A DNA stretch of 64,000 nt, taken from contig JBBZIV010000002.1 of the NCBI GenBank assembly GCA_038405045.1, positions 372,001 through 436,000 of the forward strand, given 5' to 3'. The DNA comes from Sporobacter sp038405045 (GTDB taxonomy: Bacteria > Bacillota > Clostridia > Oscillospirales > Oscillospiraceae). The notes under the pieces were generated by a model. That model was not told the origin of the DNA and made no database searches. It saw only the letters and a list, made by a program, of their open reading frames with translations. Below are positions 15,273 to 24,379 of the stretch, piece after piece. Position numbers and translations under genes: made by a program. Each line of letters opens with the position of its first letter. Positions within the stretch are counted from its first letter, which is position 1.

Positions 15273-16643
15273 TTAATATTTACCAAAATCGCCTTCACTC
15301 AGCGAAATTTTTTGTTTAGTCTGCGGTTTGCTGGAGAGCTGATTGAGCATCTGAATCGACTCTGGGCTGCGGTCGGCTTTTGCCTGCCGGGAAGCCCCGC
15401 CGATTCTTTTGAGTTTAAATACACTGACAGATTCCTTCAGCTGCGCTGCTTGGCCGGAAAGCTGCTCGCTGGCGGCGGCGCTTTCCTGACTTGTCGCGGC
15501 ATTTGTCTGCACGACTTCCGAGACCTGCTGAATACCGCTGTTTATCTGTTCTATGGACAAGGCCTGTTCATTTGACGCCTGTGCGATGGAGTGGATTAAG
15601 TCAGCGGCAATTTCAACATGCGTGACGATTTCGCGAAGTGCCTCAGCCGTGTCTCTGGCAATTTTCGTACCGGATTCGACCTTCCGTTTGGAGCCTTCAA
15701 TGAGATTCGTCGTCTCCTGCGCGGCCTGGGCGGACTTGGCTGCGAGGTTTCTGACTTCTTCAGCGACAACGGCAAAGCCTTTGCCATGCTGACCAGCGCG
15801 GGCTGCCTCGACCGCGGCGTTGAGCGCAAGGATATTTGTTTGGAAGGCGATATCGTCAATGACCTTTATGATTTTGCCGATGTTGGCGGAGGAATCGTTT
15901 ATTTCGTCCATGGCGTTGAGCATATCCTGCATATGCTCATTACCTTCGGCAGCATTGACTTTAGCCTTTTGGGACAAATCGTTTGCTTTTTCCGCATTTT
16001 TCGCGTTGAGATTTGTCTGTGAGGCAATCTCAACGAGTGAAGCCGTCAGCTGCTGGATGGAACTGGCCTGAACCGTTGCGCCCTGCGAGAGGGAAAAGCT
16101 CGAATCGGCCACGAGATTGGAGCCGGAGGAGACCTGATCGGCCGCCGCAAAAATCGCGCTGACGACACGGTGCGTGTTGTGAACGACGTCTAAAAGCGCC
16201 TGACCGAGTTCATCGTTGTCACTTTGCATATGTATGTGTGTCGTTAAATCGCCGTTGGCGATCTGGCGCGTGTCTTCAACCTTTTCTTTCGACCGTTTTA
16301 TGAGGTTGTTAAACGCCTCGGACTGGGTGAATGTCTCGGTGCTGGACGAATCAAGCCAGACGTCTTTGTCAAAATAGGACAGATTGCCTTCGGCCAGCAT
16401 ATTCAAGCCAGTCGTCAAAGCCTGAAGATGTGCGATGATATTGTTTCTAAAATAGCGCGTAATAACGATCGCCGTTGCCAGACCCGCAAGAAAAAGGATA
16501 ACAACGAGGACGATACGGGCCGTCTGCCCAAAAGGCAGAATGTTAAGCGCCAACAGGCAAAGAACGATCAGTGACACGCCGACAATGGAAAAACTGGACA
16601 GCAGTTTAACCGTTATGCTCGATTTTTTAAACGTATTATTCAT
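15273..16643 (-). CDS. Methyl-accepting chemotaxis protein without a periplasmic sensor domain
   Basis: 456 residues. Two membrane segments (about residues 13-30 and 36-58) are separated by only a few residues, so there is no extracellular ligand domain. A HAMP-like region (NLSYFDKD to QIANGDLTTHI) and the long coiled-coil signalling domain follow, with the hairpin tip IDDIAFQTNILALNAAVEAARAG and GFAVVAEEVRNLA. It may sense membrane state or an internal cue, or work with another protein. First gene of the operon, behind a FliA-type promoter; GGGGTG lies eight bases before the ATG. Confidence 0.94.
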   Translation of the reverse strand: MNNTFKKSSITVKLLSSFSIVGVSLIVLCLLALNILPFGQTARIVLVVILFLAGLATAIVITRYFRNNIIAHLQALTTGLNMLAEGNLSYFDKDVWLDSSSTETFTQSEAFNNLIKRSKEKVEDTRQIANGDLTTHIHMQSDNDELGQALLDVVHNTHRVVSAIFAAADQVSSGSNLVADSSFSLSQGATVQASSIQQLTASLVEIASQTNLNAKNAEKANDLSQKAKVNAAEGNEHMQDMLNAMDEINDSSANIGKIIKVIDDIAFQTNILALNAAVEAARAGQHGKGFAVVAEEVRNLAAKSAQAAQETTNLIEGSKRKVESGTKIARDTAEALREIVTHVEIAADLIHSIAQASNEQALSIEQINSGIQQVSEVVQTNAATSQESAAASEQLSGQAAQLKESVSVFKLKRIGGASRQAKADRSPESIQMLNQLSSKPQTKQKISLSEGDFGKY

Positions 16644-16714
16644 GGTTATAGCACCCCATAGTTAAATTTTAATCGCGCGCCCGAACAAACGGGACGGATT
16701 ACTGTTTACAAATA

Positions 16715-16741
16715 TTATCGGCAGGATTTATCGGCGGTTTA
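16715..16741 (-). promoter_or_regulatory. Sigma-28 (FliA/SigD) promoter of the MCP-cheW-cheR-cheB operon
   Basis: Minus strand: TAAA (16738-16741), exactly 15 nt, GCCGATAA (16715-16722), a full match to the FliA consensus. A second CCGATAA occurs inside the spacer. It lies about 75 bases upstream of the MCP start. Confidence 0.9.
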
Positions 16742-16823
16742 TTAAAAACACAAAATATCATAAAAAAACGAAAACAGGCCTTATCTTTTGTCGCAAACGC
16801 CAAAAAACATCGGTGACATCAAG

Positions 16824-16855
16824 AAACATCCCGCGCAGCAGGGCGCAGGATGTTT
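16824..16855 (-). terminator. Terminator of the fliD operon
   Basis: Dyad AAACATCC/GGATGTTT (16824-16831 with 16848-16855) with a GC-rich inner part (GCGC/GCGC), directly after the yaaR stop. T residues flank both sides. It separates the fliD operon from the MCP operon. Confidence 0.7.
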
Positions 16856-16859
16856 TTGT

Positions 16860-17306
16860 TCATAGAAGAAGATCCATCACAAGGCCTCGGATATCGTCAA
16901 CGCGGCTTAGAATATCGAGCTTATCACCCGTCTCGGCAAAGAGGTCGGATGCCAATGTGCTGAGCTTCTGATCAATAACGGTTACAGTTTCAAAAAGGCG
17001 CTGACGCCCGTTGGCGTCTGTTACTTGCTCCGTCTGCAGCGCGTAAGCGTTTTGAAGAATGTCGGACAATAGCTCCTTTATTAAAAGGCGGCAGCGCTCA
17101 AAGGTATCGAGATCGACGGGCGTTTCAAGACGCTGCGCCGTTTCCTTCAGGTCATCGAACAGCTCCTGCGCGCGTTTTTTCAGGTTGTCCTTCAGCGATT
17201 GGCCCATCTGGTCGCGGAAGCGTTCTCCGGCCGTGCCCCCGCCGGAAGAAGACGTAACGCCGTATAGGGGTGGCTTTTCCGCGCGGCTGATTTTATTGAT
17301 GTCCAT
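16860..17306 (-). CDS. YaaR family protein (DUF327)
   Basis: 148 residues, matching the family length. The C-terminal half (LFETVTVIDQKLSTLASDLFAE, then ILSRVDDIRGLVMDLL) follows the YaaR pattern of a helical bundle ending in a 'I..I.GLL..L' helix. The function of DUF327 is not established. Here it closes the fliD-fliS-fliT-like operon, which suggests a link to flagellar assembly. AGAGGT precedes the ATG. Confidence 0.8.
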   Translation of the reverse strand: MDINKISRAEKPPLYGVTSSSGGGTAGERFRDQMGQSLKDNLKKRAQELFDDLKETAQRLETPVDLDTFERCRLLIKELLSDILQNAYALQTEQVTDANGRQRLFETVTVIDQKLSTLASDLFAETGDKLDILSRVDDIRGLVMDLLL

Positions 17307-17335
17307 CGCAAACCTCTTTCGGGCTGTGCCGGCAG

Positions 17336-17788
17336 TTATTTTGATAAATCGACGCTGTCGCCCGGCTGCTCGCTTAAAACCGTTTTCATATAAGCGGAGA
17401 TATTTTTTTTGTTTCTGGCCTTCAGGGTTTCATTTTTATAAATTTTCATTTTGCCGCCGATGATCTTCATGATGTCCAGATCCTTTTTCGAAACGTCGCG
17501 TAAAACGGCGCGGGCAGCGCGTCGGAGTGCTTCGGCGTCGGGCGGCAGCGCCCGGCCGTTTTCAAACGCGTCGACGTTTTCGAAGAGGTCGTCGATCTGA
17601 TATTCAATACTGACAAGCTTTTCGATAATCTTTTCACGGTCGTTGACGACGGCGACGATTTTCTCGTCATCCCCGCTTAAAAACACATCGTAGTGTTCGT
17701 CGGTATATGCCTTCAAGGTGCGGCTGATATCGAGCGCCTCCGCCATCAGTGTGCGCAGTACAGTGATGTGCTGTTCGGACGTATTCAT
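17336..17788 (-). CDS. FliT/FlgN-like flagellar chaperone
   Basis: 150 residues, almost entirely helical and charged (EHYDVFLSGDDEKIVAVVNDREKIIEKLVSIEYQIDDLF). Position directly after fliS, with an ATGA overlap of its start and the fliS stop, is the place of fliT in Bacillota. FliT-type proteins chaperone the FliD cap protein. The call rests on length, helicity and position; sequence similarity to FliT is weak in this group and it could also be read as FlgN-like. Confidence 0.62.
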   Translation of the reverse strand: MNTSEQHITVLRTLMAEALDISRTLKAYTDEHYDVFLSGDDEKIVAVVNDREKIIEKLVSIEYQIDDLFENVDAFENGRALPPDAEALRRAARAVLRDVSKKDLDIMKIIGGKMKIYKNETLKARNKKNISAYMKTVLSEQPGDSVDLSK

Positions 17789-18186
17789 CCGCAGCTGACC
17801 TCTTGCGTCGGTGCATACGGCGCTTTGGCGATCTTCTCCCAGGTGTCTCGCATGGCGGTGAGAATTTCCAGAACGTCGGGCATGAGGGAGAGGTCTTTAC
17901 GGCTGTTCATCTCGCGCAGTGTCCGGAGCAGGAAATCGTAAATATCCAGCAGTTGGGCGGAGAGATCGACACTGGTATCCAGACAGTTCACAAGCTCAAG
18001 GATAATTTCCTGCGCGTTGATGAAATGCGTATGCGCGCTGCTGACGTTCTGATTGTCCTCTAAACTGATCTGCGCGAGCTTCAAATGCCGCAAAGCCGCG
18101 TCGAAAAGCATGACAATCAGTTCTGCCGGGCTCGCCGTCATCACGCTTTGCTTTAAGTATTCCTGTTTAATTTTCTTATAATCCAC
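17785..18186 (-). CDS. fliS: Flagellin export chaperone FliS
   Basis: 133 residues. It has the family pattern: YLKQSVMTASPAELIVMLFDAALRHLKLA near the N-terminus and LLDIYDFLLRTLREMNSRKD later. FliS binds the flagellin C-terminus to prevent polymerisation in the cytosol, and in Bacillota also takes part in the FliW-CsrA-flagellin switch. The start is GTG 18186 with GTGAGG seven bases upstream. It lies 17 bases after fliD. Confidence 0.95.
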   Translation of the reverse strand: MDYKKIKQEYLKQSVMTASPAELIVMLFDAALRHLKLAQISLEDNQNVSSAHTHFINAQEIILELVNCLDTSVDLSAQLLDIYDFLLRTLREMNSRKDLSLMPDVLEILTAMRDTWEKIAKAPYAPTQEVSCG

Positions 18187-18203
18187 GTTTATACCTCACC
18201 ATT

Positions 18204-19790
18204 TTATGACGATGTTGAACCGAACAGCTGACTGATGTAAGAGGCCTGCGTATTGAGTTTAGACAGCGCCGTCTCCATATTCGAAAATTTCTTGTAATAG
18301 GTGTCGGCCAGAGATTGCAGCTTGTCCTCCAGATTGCTGACCTCTGTCCCGTAGGAAGTGATTTTTGTGGCCGCAGTCTTCATCTGGTTCGTCACAACCG
18401 ACGTATAGCCTGTGATGCTGGTTTTAAGCTTGTAGATAAGCCCCTGATCGGCACTGGCTGCGGTGCTGCTGCCGTTTGTGAACATCTTGATGACATCGTC
18501 CGGGTTGTTTTCAAGGGACGCTTCAAAGGCAGTCTTGTCAAAAACAATCTGGCCGGCATTGCTTTCAAAGTAGCCGGCAAATGAGATGCCGATGTCTGTT
18601 GCGTTTCTGCCGGTGCCGCCCAGAGTTGAGTAAAAGGCGTTTTTCAGATTTGACAGCAGGTTTTCGAGGTCTGTGTTATGGCGGAGAAGACCGCTTTTCG
18701 CCTTCGTCTCCCAAGCTGTAACTTGATCCGTTGTCATTTCAGCTTTCTGGTCATCCGTCAGAGGCGGATAATCGGCGGAGTAGTCCTTCTGACTGTTGAG
18801 CGCCGTTAGTTTTTTATACAGCGTATTGTAGGCGTCGACAAATTTTGAGACGGCGTCCGATGTTGTGCTGAAGTCACGTTCGATAGAGAAGTTGACCGTT
18901 TCTTCACTTGTGCCGGTTGTCACTTTTTTCAGATTATAGGTGATGTTGTCTATTGTAAAGGTGTTGCTGTCCTGATTAACTGTCGTTCCGTTGATGACGG
19001 CGGTGGCGTCACTGCCGTTTTTGACGATTCCCGTCCCTATTTTAAATGCGCTGTTCGTGCCGAAGGCGTTGCCTTTTAAGTTCGTGATGTTAACATTGCT
19101 GTCGGCCCCGCCGGCATCGGCCGTAATGGTGAAGGCGTCTGTCAGACGGCTGTATTTCATGGTGACATTGGCTGTTTTATCGGTGTTAATTGTATTGATC
19201 ATGCTTTGCAGCGTCGTGTCTTTTGTAAAAGAAAATGTTTTGCCGTTGATAGAAAAAGCGATTTTTCCATCGGTGCCGAACTGGAGGGACGTTGCCAAGG
19301 ATAGGCTACCCAGCGTGGCCGTGTTGCTTGAGGAAATTTCTGTCCCGTTTTTTGACACCTTGCCGCTGCTGGCGGCATAGGCGTTTGCCGCCAGTTTGCT
19401 GATTTGAACCGTAATATTACCCGTATCGGCACCACTCGCTGCCGAAATATCCACAGCTCCGGCCGTACTCGCTGTGACGGTTTTATAAGACATGTACGAG
19501 GCCGACTTGAGCATGCTTGACGAACCGGTTACGCTGACATATGTATTCAGGAAATCATTCACGTCATCTTGGACACCCTCCAAGGCGTCGTTATACCATT
19601 GCTGACGTGTCTGCTTCTGCTTGACGGCGTCAATCTTTGCCTGCTGTGACGAGCACATGCTCTTGACAAGTGCATCCGTATCAAGGGATGAAAACATGCC
19701 CGATAAACGGGAATTCGTCCGATAGGCTGAATTGGTACCTGTTGTTGTGCCGGAGCCTGACGTACCCGATGTGGAACCGACCGTAGACAT
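18204..19790 (-). CDS. fliD: Flagellar filament cap protein FliD (hook-associated protein 2)
   Basis: 528 residues. N-terminal FliD domain (SRLSGMFSSLDTDALVKSMCSSQQAKIDAVKQKQT) and a C-terminal coiled coil (ITSYGTEVSNLEDKLQSLADTYYKKFSNMETALSKLNTQASYISQLFG), the two parts that pack in the filament core, flank a Thr/Ala-rich variable middle. It caps the filament and folds incoming flagellin. AGGAG lies eight bases before the ATG. First gene of fliD-fliS-fliT-like-yaaR. Confidence 0.96.
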   Translation of the reverse strand: MSTVGSTSGTSGSGTTTGTNSAYRTNSRLSGMFSSLDTDALVKSMCSSQQAKIDAVKQKQTRQQWYNDALEGVQDDVNDFLNTYVSVTGSSSMLKSASYMSYKTVTASTAGAVDISAASGADTGNITVQISKLAANAYAASSGKVSKNGTEISSSNTATLGSLSLATSLQFGTDGKIAFSINGKTFSFTKDTTLQSMINTINTDKTANVTMKYSRLTDAFTITADAGGADSNVNITNLKGNAFGTNSAFKIGTGIVKNGSDATAVINGTTVNQDSNTFTIDNITYNLKKVTTGTSEETVNFSIERDFSTTSDAVSKFVDAYNTLYKKLTALNSQKDYSADYPPLTDDQKAEMTTDQVTAWETKAKSGLLRHNTDLENLLSNLKNAFYSTLGGTGRNATDIGISFAGYFESNAGQIVFDKTAFEASLENNPDDVIKMFTNGSSTAASADQGLIYKLKTSITGYTSVVTNQMKTAATKITSYGTEVSNLEDKLQSLADTYYKKFSNMETALSKLNTQASYISQLFGSTSS

Positions 19791-19819
19791 CCTGCCATCT
19801 CCTTTCCGAATATAACCCT

Positions 19820-19833
19820 GCGGCGTGTGCCGC
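19820..19833 (-). promoter_or_regulatory. Short stem-loop in the fliD leader
   Basis: GCGGC-ACAC-GCCGC on the minus strand (19829-19833 with 19820-19824), about 30 bases before the fliD start. The function is unknown. Confidence 0.3.
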
Positions 19834-19911
19834 GCGGTTGTTATGATGGCGATATGAGGGATAAAATGCCATTAAAGGCAGATCGTGCAACAAATTTTGG
19901 CTCTAATTCAA

Positions 19912-19938
19912 TTATCGTTCCAATCGTCTTGAAATTAA
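19912..19938 (-). promoter_or_regulatory. Probable sigma-28 promoter of the fliD operon
   Basis: Minus strand: TTAA (19935-19938), 15 nt, AACGATAA (19912-19919). It keeps the CGATAA core and the 15-nt spacing but has one mismatch in the -35 and two in the -10 flank, so it is weaker than the MCP and flagellin promoters. The rest of 19940-20150 shows no clear promoter for cheC. Confidence 0.5.
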
Positions 19939-20150
19939 GATACGTTATAAAAATTTTTATGTTTTTCATTGGCTGATGACGTCTGTTTGCGTATGTAAAG
20001 AGCGAGAGCTGACAATTTAGACAATTTATTAGAAGATTATTTATCTATTAGGACGATACTGCTGAATTAAAATGATTCATCTTAATTTATCCTTAAAAGT
20101 GACGAAATTATACTATGATATCATTGACAAAACGCTGACGGAGGAAATAA

Positions 20151-20780
20151 ATGAACAGCAACGCCGAATCCATCGATTCAGACAAGAGAGACGTTTTAAA
20201 GGAAATCGCCAATATCGGCGCGGGCCACGCCGCGACGGCACTGGCCGCCCTTTTAGAGCGCCCGATCAATCAAACGGTGCCGGACGTGATGCTCATCCCG
20301 CTCAGCGAGATGCCGGACAGGCTTGGCGGTGCGGAGAAAATCGTCGTCGCGGGGCTCCTGGAAATTCAGGGCGACGTGACAGGCTTTTTCATGGTTGTTC
20401 TGGAGATCAGCCAGGCCGAGCGGATCATCAGCATGATGCTTCACAAGAAAATGCGCAAGCACAGCGATGAGGGACGCCGCTTTTCGGCAATTGAAAAATC
20501 CGTTATCGCGGAAACCGTCAATATCCTCGGCGGGTCCTACTTAACGGCTGTCAACGAGATGACGGGGCTTAATCTTCAGCCGTCAACGCCGTATTTGAGC
20601 GTTGATATGGTCGGTGCTGTTTTGAATATTGCCATGGCGGAAGCCGGGAAGAGCGGCAATTTCGCAGTCATGTTCAAATCCGAGCTCTCTAATGAACAGG
20701 AGTGTCTTATCGGGGATCTTTTTCTCATACCCGAAAAGACGTCCTGTGACAAAATACTGGGGTCTTTAGGGTATATGTAA
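20151..20780 (+). CDS. cheC: CheY-P phosphatase CheC
   Basis: 209 residues with the two CheC active-site repeats: DVLKEIANIGAGHAATAL (E..N at the N-terminus) and SVIAETVNILGGSYLTAV in the second half. It dephosphorylates CheY-P, stimulated by CheD. GGAGG lies seven bases before the ATG. First gene of the cheC-cheD-cheY-cheA-cheW operon; its stop overlaps the cheD start. Confidence 0.96.
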   Translation: MNSNAESIDSDKRDVLKEIANIGAGHAATALAALLERPINQTVPDVMLIPLSEMPDRLGGAEKIVVAGLLEIQGDVTGFFMVVLEISQAERIISMMLHKKMRKHSDEGRRFSAIEKSVIAETVNILGGSYLTAVNEMTGLNLQPSTPYLSVDMVGAVLNIAMAEAGKSGNFAVMFKSELSNEQECLIGDLFLIPEKTSCDKILGSLGYM

Positions 20781-21271
20781 TGAGTGAATTAAAGCATGCT
20801 GTCGATATTGCAATGATGAAAATTGCCCGTGCCCCGGCGCAGCTTTATTCTCTTGGGCTTGGTTCCTGTATTGGCGTTGCCATCTATGATCCGCTGACGA
20901 AAGTCGGCGGCCTCATTCACGTGCTTCTTCCCTTCAGTGAGGGATTTGATTTGTCCTATCACCCACGGACGAAATTTGCCGATTCAGGTATTGCCGACCT
21001 CGTAGAAGCGCTGATCAAAAACGGTGCGTCCCGGTCGCGGATGAAAGCGAAAATGGCGGGCGGGGCATCCATGTTTGTGATCAAGCACACGTCGGATGTC
21101 CATGAGGTGGGCAAAAGGAACATCTACAGCTCGCGTGAGACGCTTAAGAGGCTCGGCATAGAACTCATCGCGCACGATACAGGCGGCAACAAGGGCAGAA
21201 CGGTCATCTTCGATCTGGAAACGGGTCAAATGACAATCAAGACGGTCGACAGGGCTGTCAAAGTGATTTAA
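20780..21271 (+). CDS. cheD: Chemoreceptor glutamine deamidase CheD
   Basis: 163 residues. The catalytic Cys is in LYSLGLGSCIGVAIYD, and the His/Thr context in GGLIHVLLP, with KAKMAGGASMF later: the CheD signature. It deamidates receptor glutamines and activates CheC. The A of its ATG is the last base of the cheC TAA, so the two are translationally coupled. Confidence 0.96.
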   Translation: MSELKHAVDIAMMKIARAPAQLYSLGLGSCIGVAIYDPLTKVGGLIHVLLPFSEGFDLSYHPRTKFADSGIADLVEALIKNGASRSRMKAKMAGGASMFVIKHTSDVHEVGKRNIYSSRETLKRLGIELIAHDTGGNKGRTVIFDLETGQMTIKTVDRAVKVI

Positions 21272-21317
21272 GGGTAAAAATAAGCATTTTCCAAACACAT
21301 TGCTGGAGGTTATTTGA

Positions 21318-21674
21318 ATGGCAAAAATTATGATCGTGGATGACGCGGCATTTATGCGGATTACCATTAAAAACATGCTGAAAAAGAGCGTACACGAGGT
21401 TGTTGGAGAGGCGGAAAACGGCAAGATCGCCGTCGAGCGCTACAAAGCACTTTCGCCTGATATCGTCACCATGGACATCACGATGCCGGAGATGGACGGG
21501 CTGCATGCCCTGAAAGAGATTTTGGCCATCAATCCCGCGGCCAATGTCATTATGGTGTCTGCGATGGGGCAGGAGGCCATGGTGCGGGAAGCCATCATGA
21601 GTGGGGCGAAGGGCTTTATTGTCAAACCGTTCAAGGAGGAAGGCATCCTATCGGCGATCGACAAGCTGGCCTGA
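21318..21674 (+). CDS. cheY: Chemotaxis response regulator CheY
   Basis: 118 residues, a single receiver domain: IVDDAAFMR (acidic pair), phospho-acceptor Asp in IVTMDITMPEMDG, the switch Ser/Thr in NVIMVSAMGQ, and Lys in FIVKPF. CheY-P binds the motor switch (FliM/FliY here). GGAGGT lies upstream of the ATG. Confidence 0.96.
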   Translation: MAKIMIVDDAAFMRITIKNMLKKSVHEVVGEAENGKIAVERYKALSPDIVTMDITMPEMDGLHALKEILAINPAANVIMVSAMGQEAMVREAIMSGAKGFIVKPFKEEGILSAIDKLA

Positions 21675-21707
21675 CGACAAAATTCTATAGAGAAACAGGG
21701 GATCAGT

Positions 21708-23777
21708 ATGAACGTTGACGAGTCCATGCTCGATGTGTACATATACGAAACGCAGCAGCTTCTGGAATCCCTCGAAAATACCTTGTTTGCGGGTGAAAAT
21801 GAGAAAAAGCTCAACGCCGACCAGGTTAATGAAATCTTCCGCGTGATGCACACCGTCAAGGGTGCTTCTGCCATGATGGAATTTGACAATATGGCAAAGC
21901 TCGCCCACTCTCTGGAGGATATGTTTGCCCTCATCCGGGACGACAACAGCATCGTATCAGACTGGACCGAAATTTTTGATATCGTTTTCTCCACGGTATC
22001 ATTTTTCAACGGTGAGCTGGCAAAGCTGCTCGAAAAAACGCCAATGGACGGCGATGCTTCCGACATTGTCGACAGGCTTAAAGAGATCGTTGCCTGGATG
22101 AAGGGCGAATCGGTTGAGCCGAGTCCGATCAAGAGGACAGCACCGACAATTGCAGCGTCGGAACGGGCGGAAGAGGCTGCACCCGGCGCACCGGCAGAGA
22201 CAAAAACGGGTGAGGGTGCATTTTATAAGATTAAAATTTATTTTGAAGATAATTGTTTGATGGAAAGCATCCGTGCATTCGGCGTCGTTCAGAATCTCTG
22301 TAAGCAGGGCGTTCGTTGTGCGCATATCCCGGAAGACTTAAACGTTGACGCAGCGTCCGAGGAGATCCAAAAAAACGGCTTTAGTCTGTATCTTCAGACG
22401 CCGGAGAATCCTGACAAAATTAAAGCGATTATCGATGAAACGCTCTTTCTCAAATCGTGCAGCGTTCTGCCGATAGAGGGTGACGACGAGGAGATCCCCG
22501 CCGCCATTCGTCTTGTCAAAGAACACACTGCAGAAGCAGCTGTCGAGAAGCATCAGGAGCATCAGGAGCATCAAGCTGCCGCTGAAAGCGGCGGTACAGA
22601 GTCAATCTCAAAACAGAATTTTATCAGTGTTAATGTCAACAAGCTGGACAATCTGCTCAATATCGTTGGTGAAATCGTCACGGCACAGTCCATGGTCATG
22701 AGCAACGCCGACTTCGGCAGCCAGACGCATGACAGCTTTGATTCGGCTGCCCAGCAGTTGCATGCGCTCATCAATGAGTTGCAGGATATTGTCATGTCCA
22801 TCCGCATGATCCCCGTCTCAACGCTGTTTCAGAAGATGCGCCGCCTCATCCGGGACATGGCCAAGAAATTTGATAAAACGATTGACCTTCAAATCATCGG
22901 TGAGGAAACGGAGGTCGATAAAAACGTTATTGACAATCTGTCCGATCCGCTTTTGCACATTATCCGCAATTCTGTTGACCACGGCATTGAGGATGAAGCT
23001 ACACGCCGCGCCCTCGGTAAACCCGCCCACGGAAAAATCACGCTGGAAGCTAAAATGACGGGCAGCGATGTTATCGTCACCATCTCGGACGACGGCGGTG
23101 GCCTGTCCCGTGAGAAAATCCTGAAAAAGGCCTATGAAAAAGGGATTATCACGAAAACAGACGTGGAGATGTCGGACAAAGACGTTTACAACCTCATTTT
23201 CTTGCCGGGCTTTTCAACGAAAGACGCTGTCACGGAGTTTTCCGGGCGCGGCGTCGGCATGGACGTTGTCCGCAAAAACATCGGCCTAATCGGCGGCTCG
23301 GTCACTGTGGACAGTACACCGGGAAAAGGCACGGTACACACCATTCGTATCCCGCTGACACTGACAATTGTGGACGGTATGAAATTCAGCGTTGGAAAAA
23401 TGAATTTCATCGTGCCGACTGTCTCCGTTCGCTCAGCCGTCAAGCCGAATCTCGATGATATTTTCACGGATCCCGAAGGCAACGAAATGATCATGCTGCA
23501 GGGCAATTGTTACGCGCTGTTCCGCCTGAGCCGGTTTTTCAACATAGACGACGCAGTTTCAGACCTTGCCGAAGGCATGCTTATGCTGATTGCCTCAGAG
23601 GACAGAGAGTTCTGCATCTTTTTTGATAGCCTTGACGGTGAGTATCAGGTCGTCGTCAAGAAACTCCCGAATTACCTCAAACGCTGTTCCGCACGGCTGG
23701 ACGGTATCGGCGGCTGCGCCATGCTGGGTGATGGTTCCATTAATCTGATCATTGACGTCAACAGCCTGCAGGTCTAA
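21708..23777 (+). CDS. cheA: Chemotaxis histidine kinase CheA
   Basis: 689 residues, full length. HPt domain with the phosphorylated His in FRVMHTVKGASAMM (~residue 48); a variable P2 region; a linker with a short HQEH repeat (~residues 284-290); the dimerisation domain; the ATPase domain with HIIRNSVDHGIED (N box), DDGGGLSREKI (G1) and GRGVGMDVVRKNI (G2); and a C-terminal CheW-like domain. It phosphorylates CheY and CheB in response to receptors. Confidence 0.97.
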   Translation: MNVDESMLDVYIYETQQLLESLENTLFAGENEKKLNADQVNEIFRVMHTVKGASAMMEFDNMAKLAHSLEDMFALIRDDNSIVSDWTEIFDIVFSTVSFFNGELAKLLEKTPMDGDASDIVDRLKEIVAWMKGESVEPSPIKRTAPTIAASERAEEAAPGAPAETKTGEGAFYKIKIYFEDNCLMESIRAFGVVQNLCKQGVRCAHIPEDLNVDAASEEIQKNGFSLYLQTPENPDKIKAIIDETLFLKSCSVLPIEGDDEEIPAAIRLVKEHTAEAAVEKHQEHQEHQAAAESGGTESISKQNFISVNVNKLDNLLNIVGEIVTAQSMVMSNADFGSQTHDSFDSAAQQLHALINELQDIVMSIRMIPVSTLFQKMRRLIRDMAKKFDKTIDLQIIGEETEVDKNVIDNLSDPLLHIIRNSVDHGIEDEATRRALGKPAHGKITLEAKMTGSDVIVTISDDGGGLSREKILKKAYEKGIITKTDVEMSDKDVYNLIFLPGFSTKDAVTEFSGRGVGMDVVRKNIGLIGGSVTVDSTPGKGTVHTIRIPLTLTIVDGMKFSVGKMNFIVPTVSVRSAVKPNLDDIFTDPEGNEMIMLQGNCYALFRLSRFFNIDDAVSDLAEGMLMLIASEDREFCIFFDSLDGEYQVVVKKLPNYLKRCSARLDGIGGCAMLGDGSINLIIDVNSLQV

Positions 23778-23801
23778 TAACGAAAGACAGGGGTGCATCA
23801 A

Positions 23802-24278
23802 ATGGAAGAGCCGCTTATGACGACGGCAACGGATGAAGATATACAAGAGTACCTGATTTTTACGGTCAATGGGATTGATTTCGGCATTGATATCGGCCTT
23901 GTCCAAGAGATTATTGAATTCCAACCCGCCGCCCCCATCCCAAATGCGCTTGATTTTTGCCGTGGTATCATCAATATCCGCGGGATGATCGTACCGGTGC
24001 TTGATATGCGCGTTAAGCTGGGGTATGATACAATTGAATACGACGGCAGAGCCTGCATTATCGTTGTCACGCTGGAATCCGAGATGGTCGGTGCGATTGT
24101 CGACGCGGTCAAGGATGTCATCCACATTTCTGAGGAGGATTTGATTGATTCACCGGCGATCGCGGGGAATGCCGAGCAGCTTTCTTATACATCGAAAATT
24201 GCCAGTATTGACGGTAACATTAAGCAGCTTCTCAATGTCAGTGCCGTTTTTGATATCGTTCAGGAGTTATCCGAATAA
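23802..24278 (+). CDS. cheW: Chemotaxis coupling protein CheW (second copy)
   Basis: 158 residues with a CheW domain: YLIFTVNGIDFGIDIGLVQEIIEF, FCRGIINIRGMIVPVLDMRVKLG and GAIVDAVKDVIHISEEDL. ATG 23802 has AGGGG eight bases upstream; GTG 23793 is an in-frame alternative lying within the ribosome site. It closes the operon and is followed by a strong terminator. Confidence 0.95.
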   Translation: MEEPLMTTATDEDIQEYLIFTVNGIDFGIDIGLVQEIIEFQPAAPIPNALDFCRGIINIRGMIVPVLDMRVKLGYDTIEYDGRACIIVVTLESEMVGAIVDAVKDVIHISEEDLIDSPAIAGNAEQLSYTSKIASIDGNIKQLLNVSAVFDIVQELSE

Positions 24279-24293
24279 CGTTATCCTGTCAAT

Positions 24294-24327
24294 AAAAGCC
24301 GTATGCTTTTAAGCATATGGCTTTTTT
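24294..24327 (+). terminator. Rho-independent terminator of the cheC-cheW operon
   Basis: Stem AAAAGCCgTATGCTT/AAGCATAtGGCTTTT (24294-24308 with 24311-24325, one mismatch) runs into a T-run. It begins 15 bases after the stop. Confidence 0.85.
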
Positions 24328-24379
24328 GTTTTGATCGCGGTATAATACGCATTGCAAGATATGGACAACGGAGGTCACT

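Noticed and set aside
19895..19905. TTTTGGCTCTAA shared by the fliD upstream region and the guaA downstream gap (~161-172)
   Set aside because: A single short match without context; expected by chance in a 64-kb window with AT-rich gaps.
20040..20070. GGACGATAC as a FliA promoter for cheC
   Set aside because: No TAAA at the required 15-nt spacing and the -10 is imperfect.
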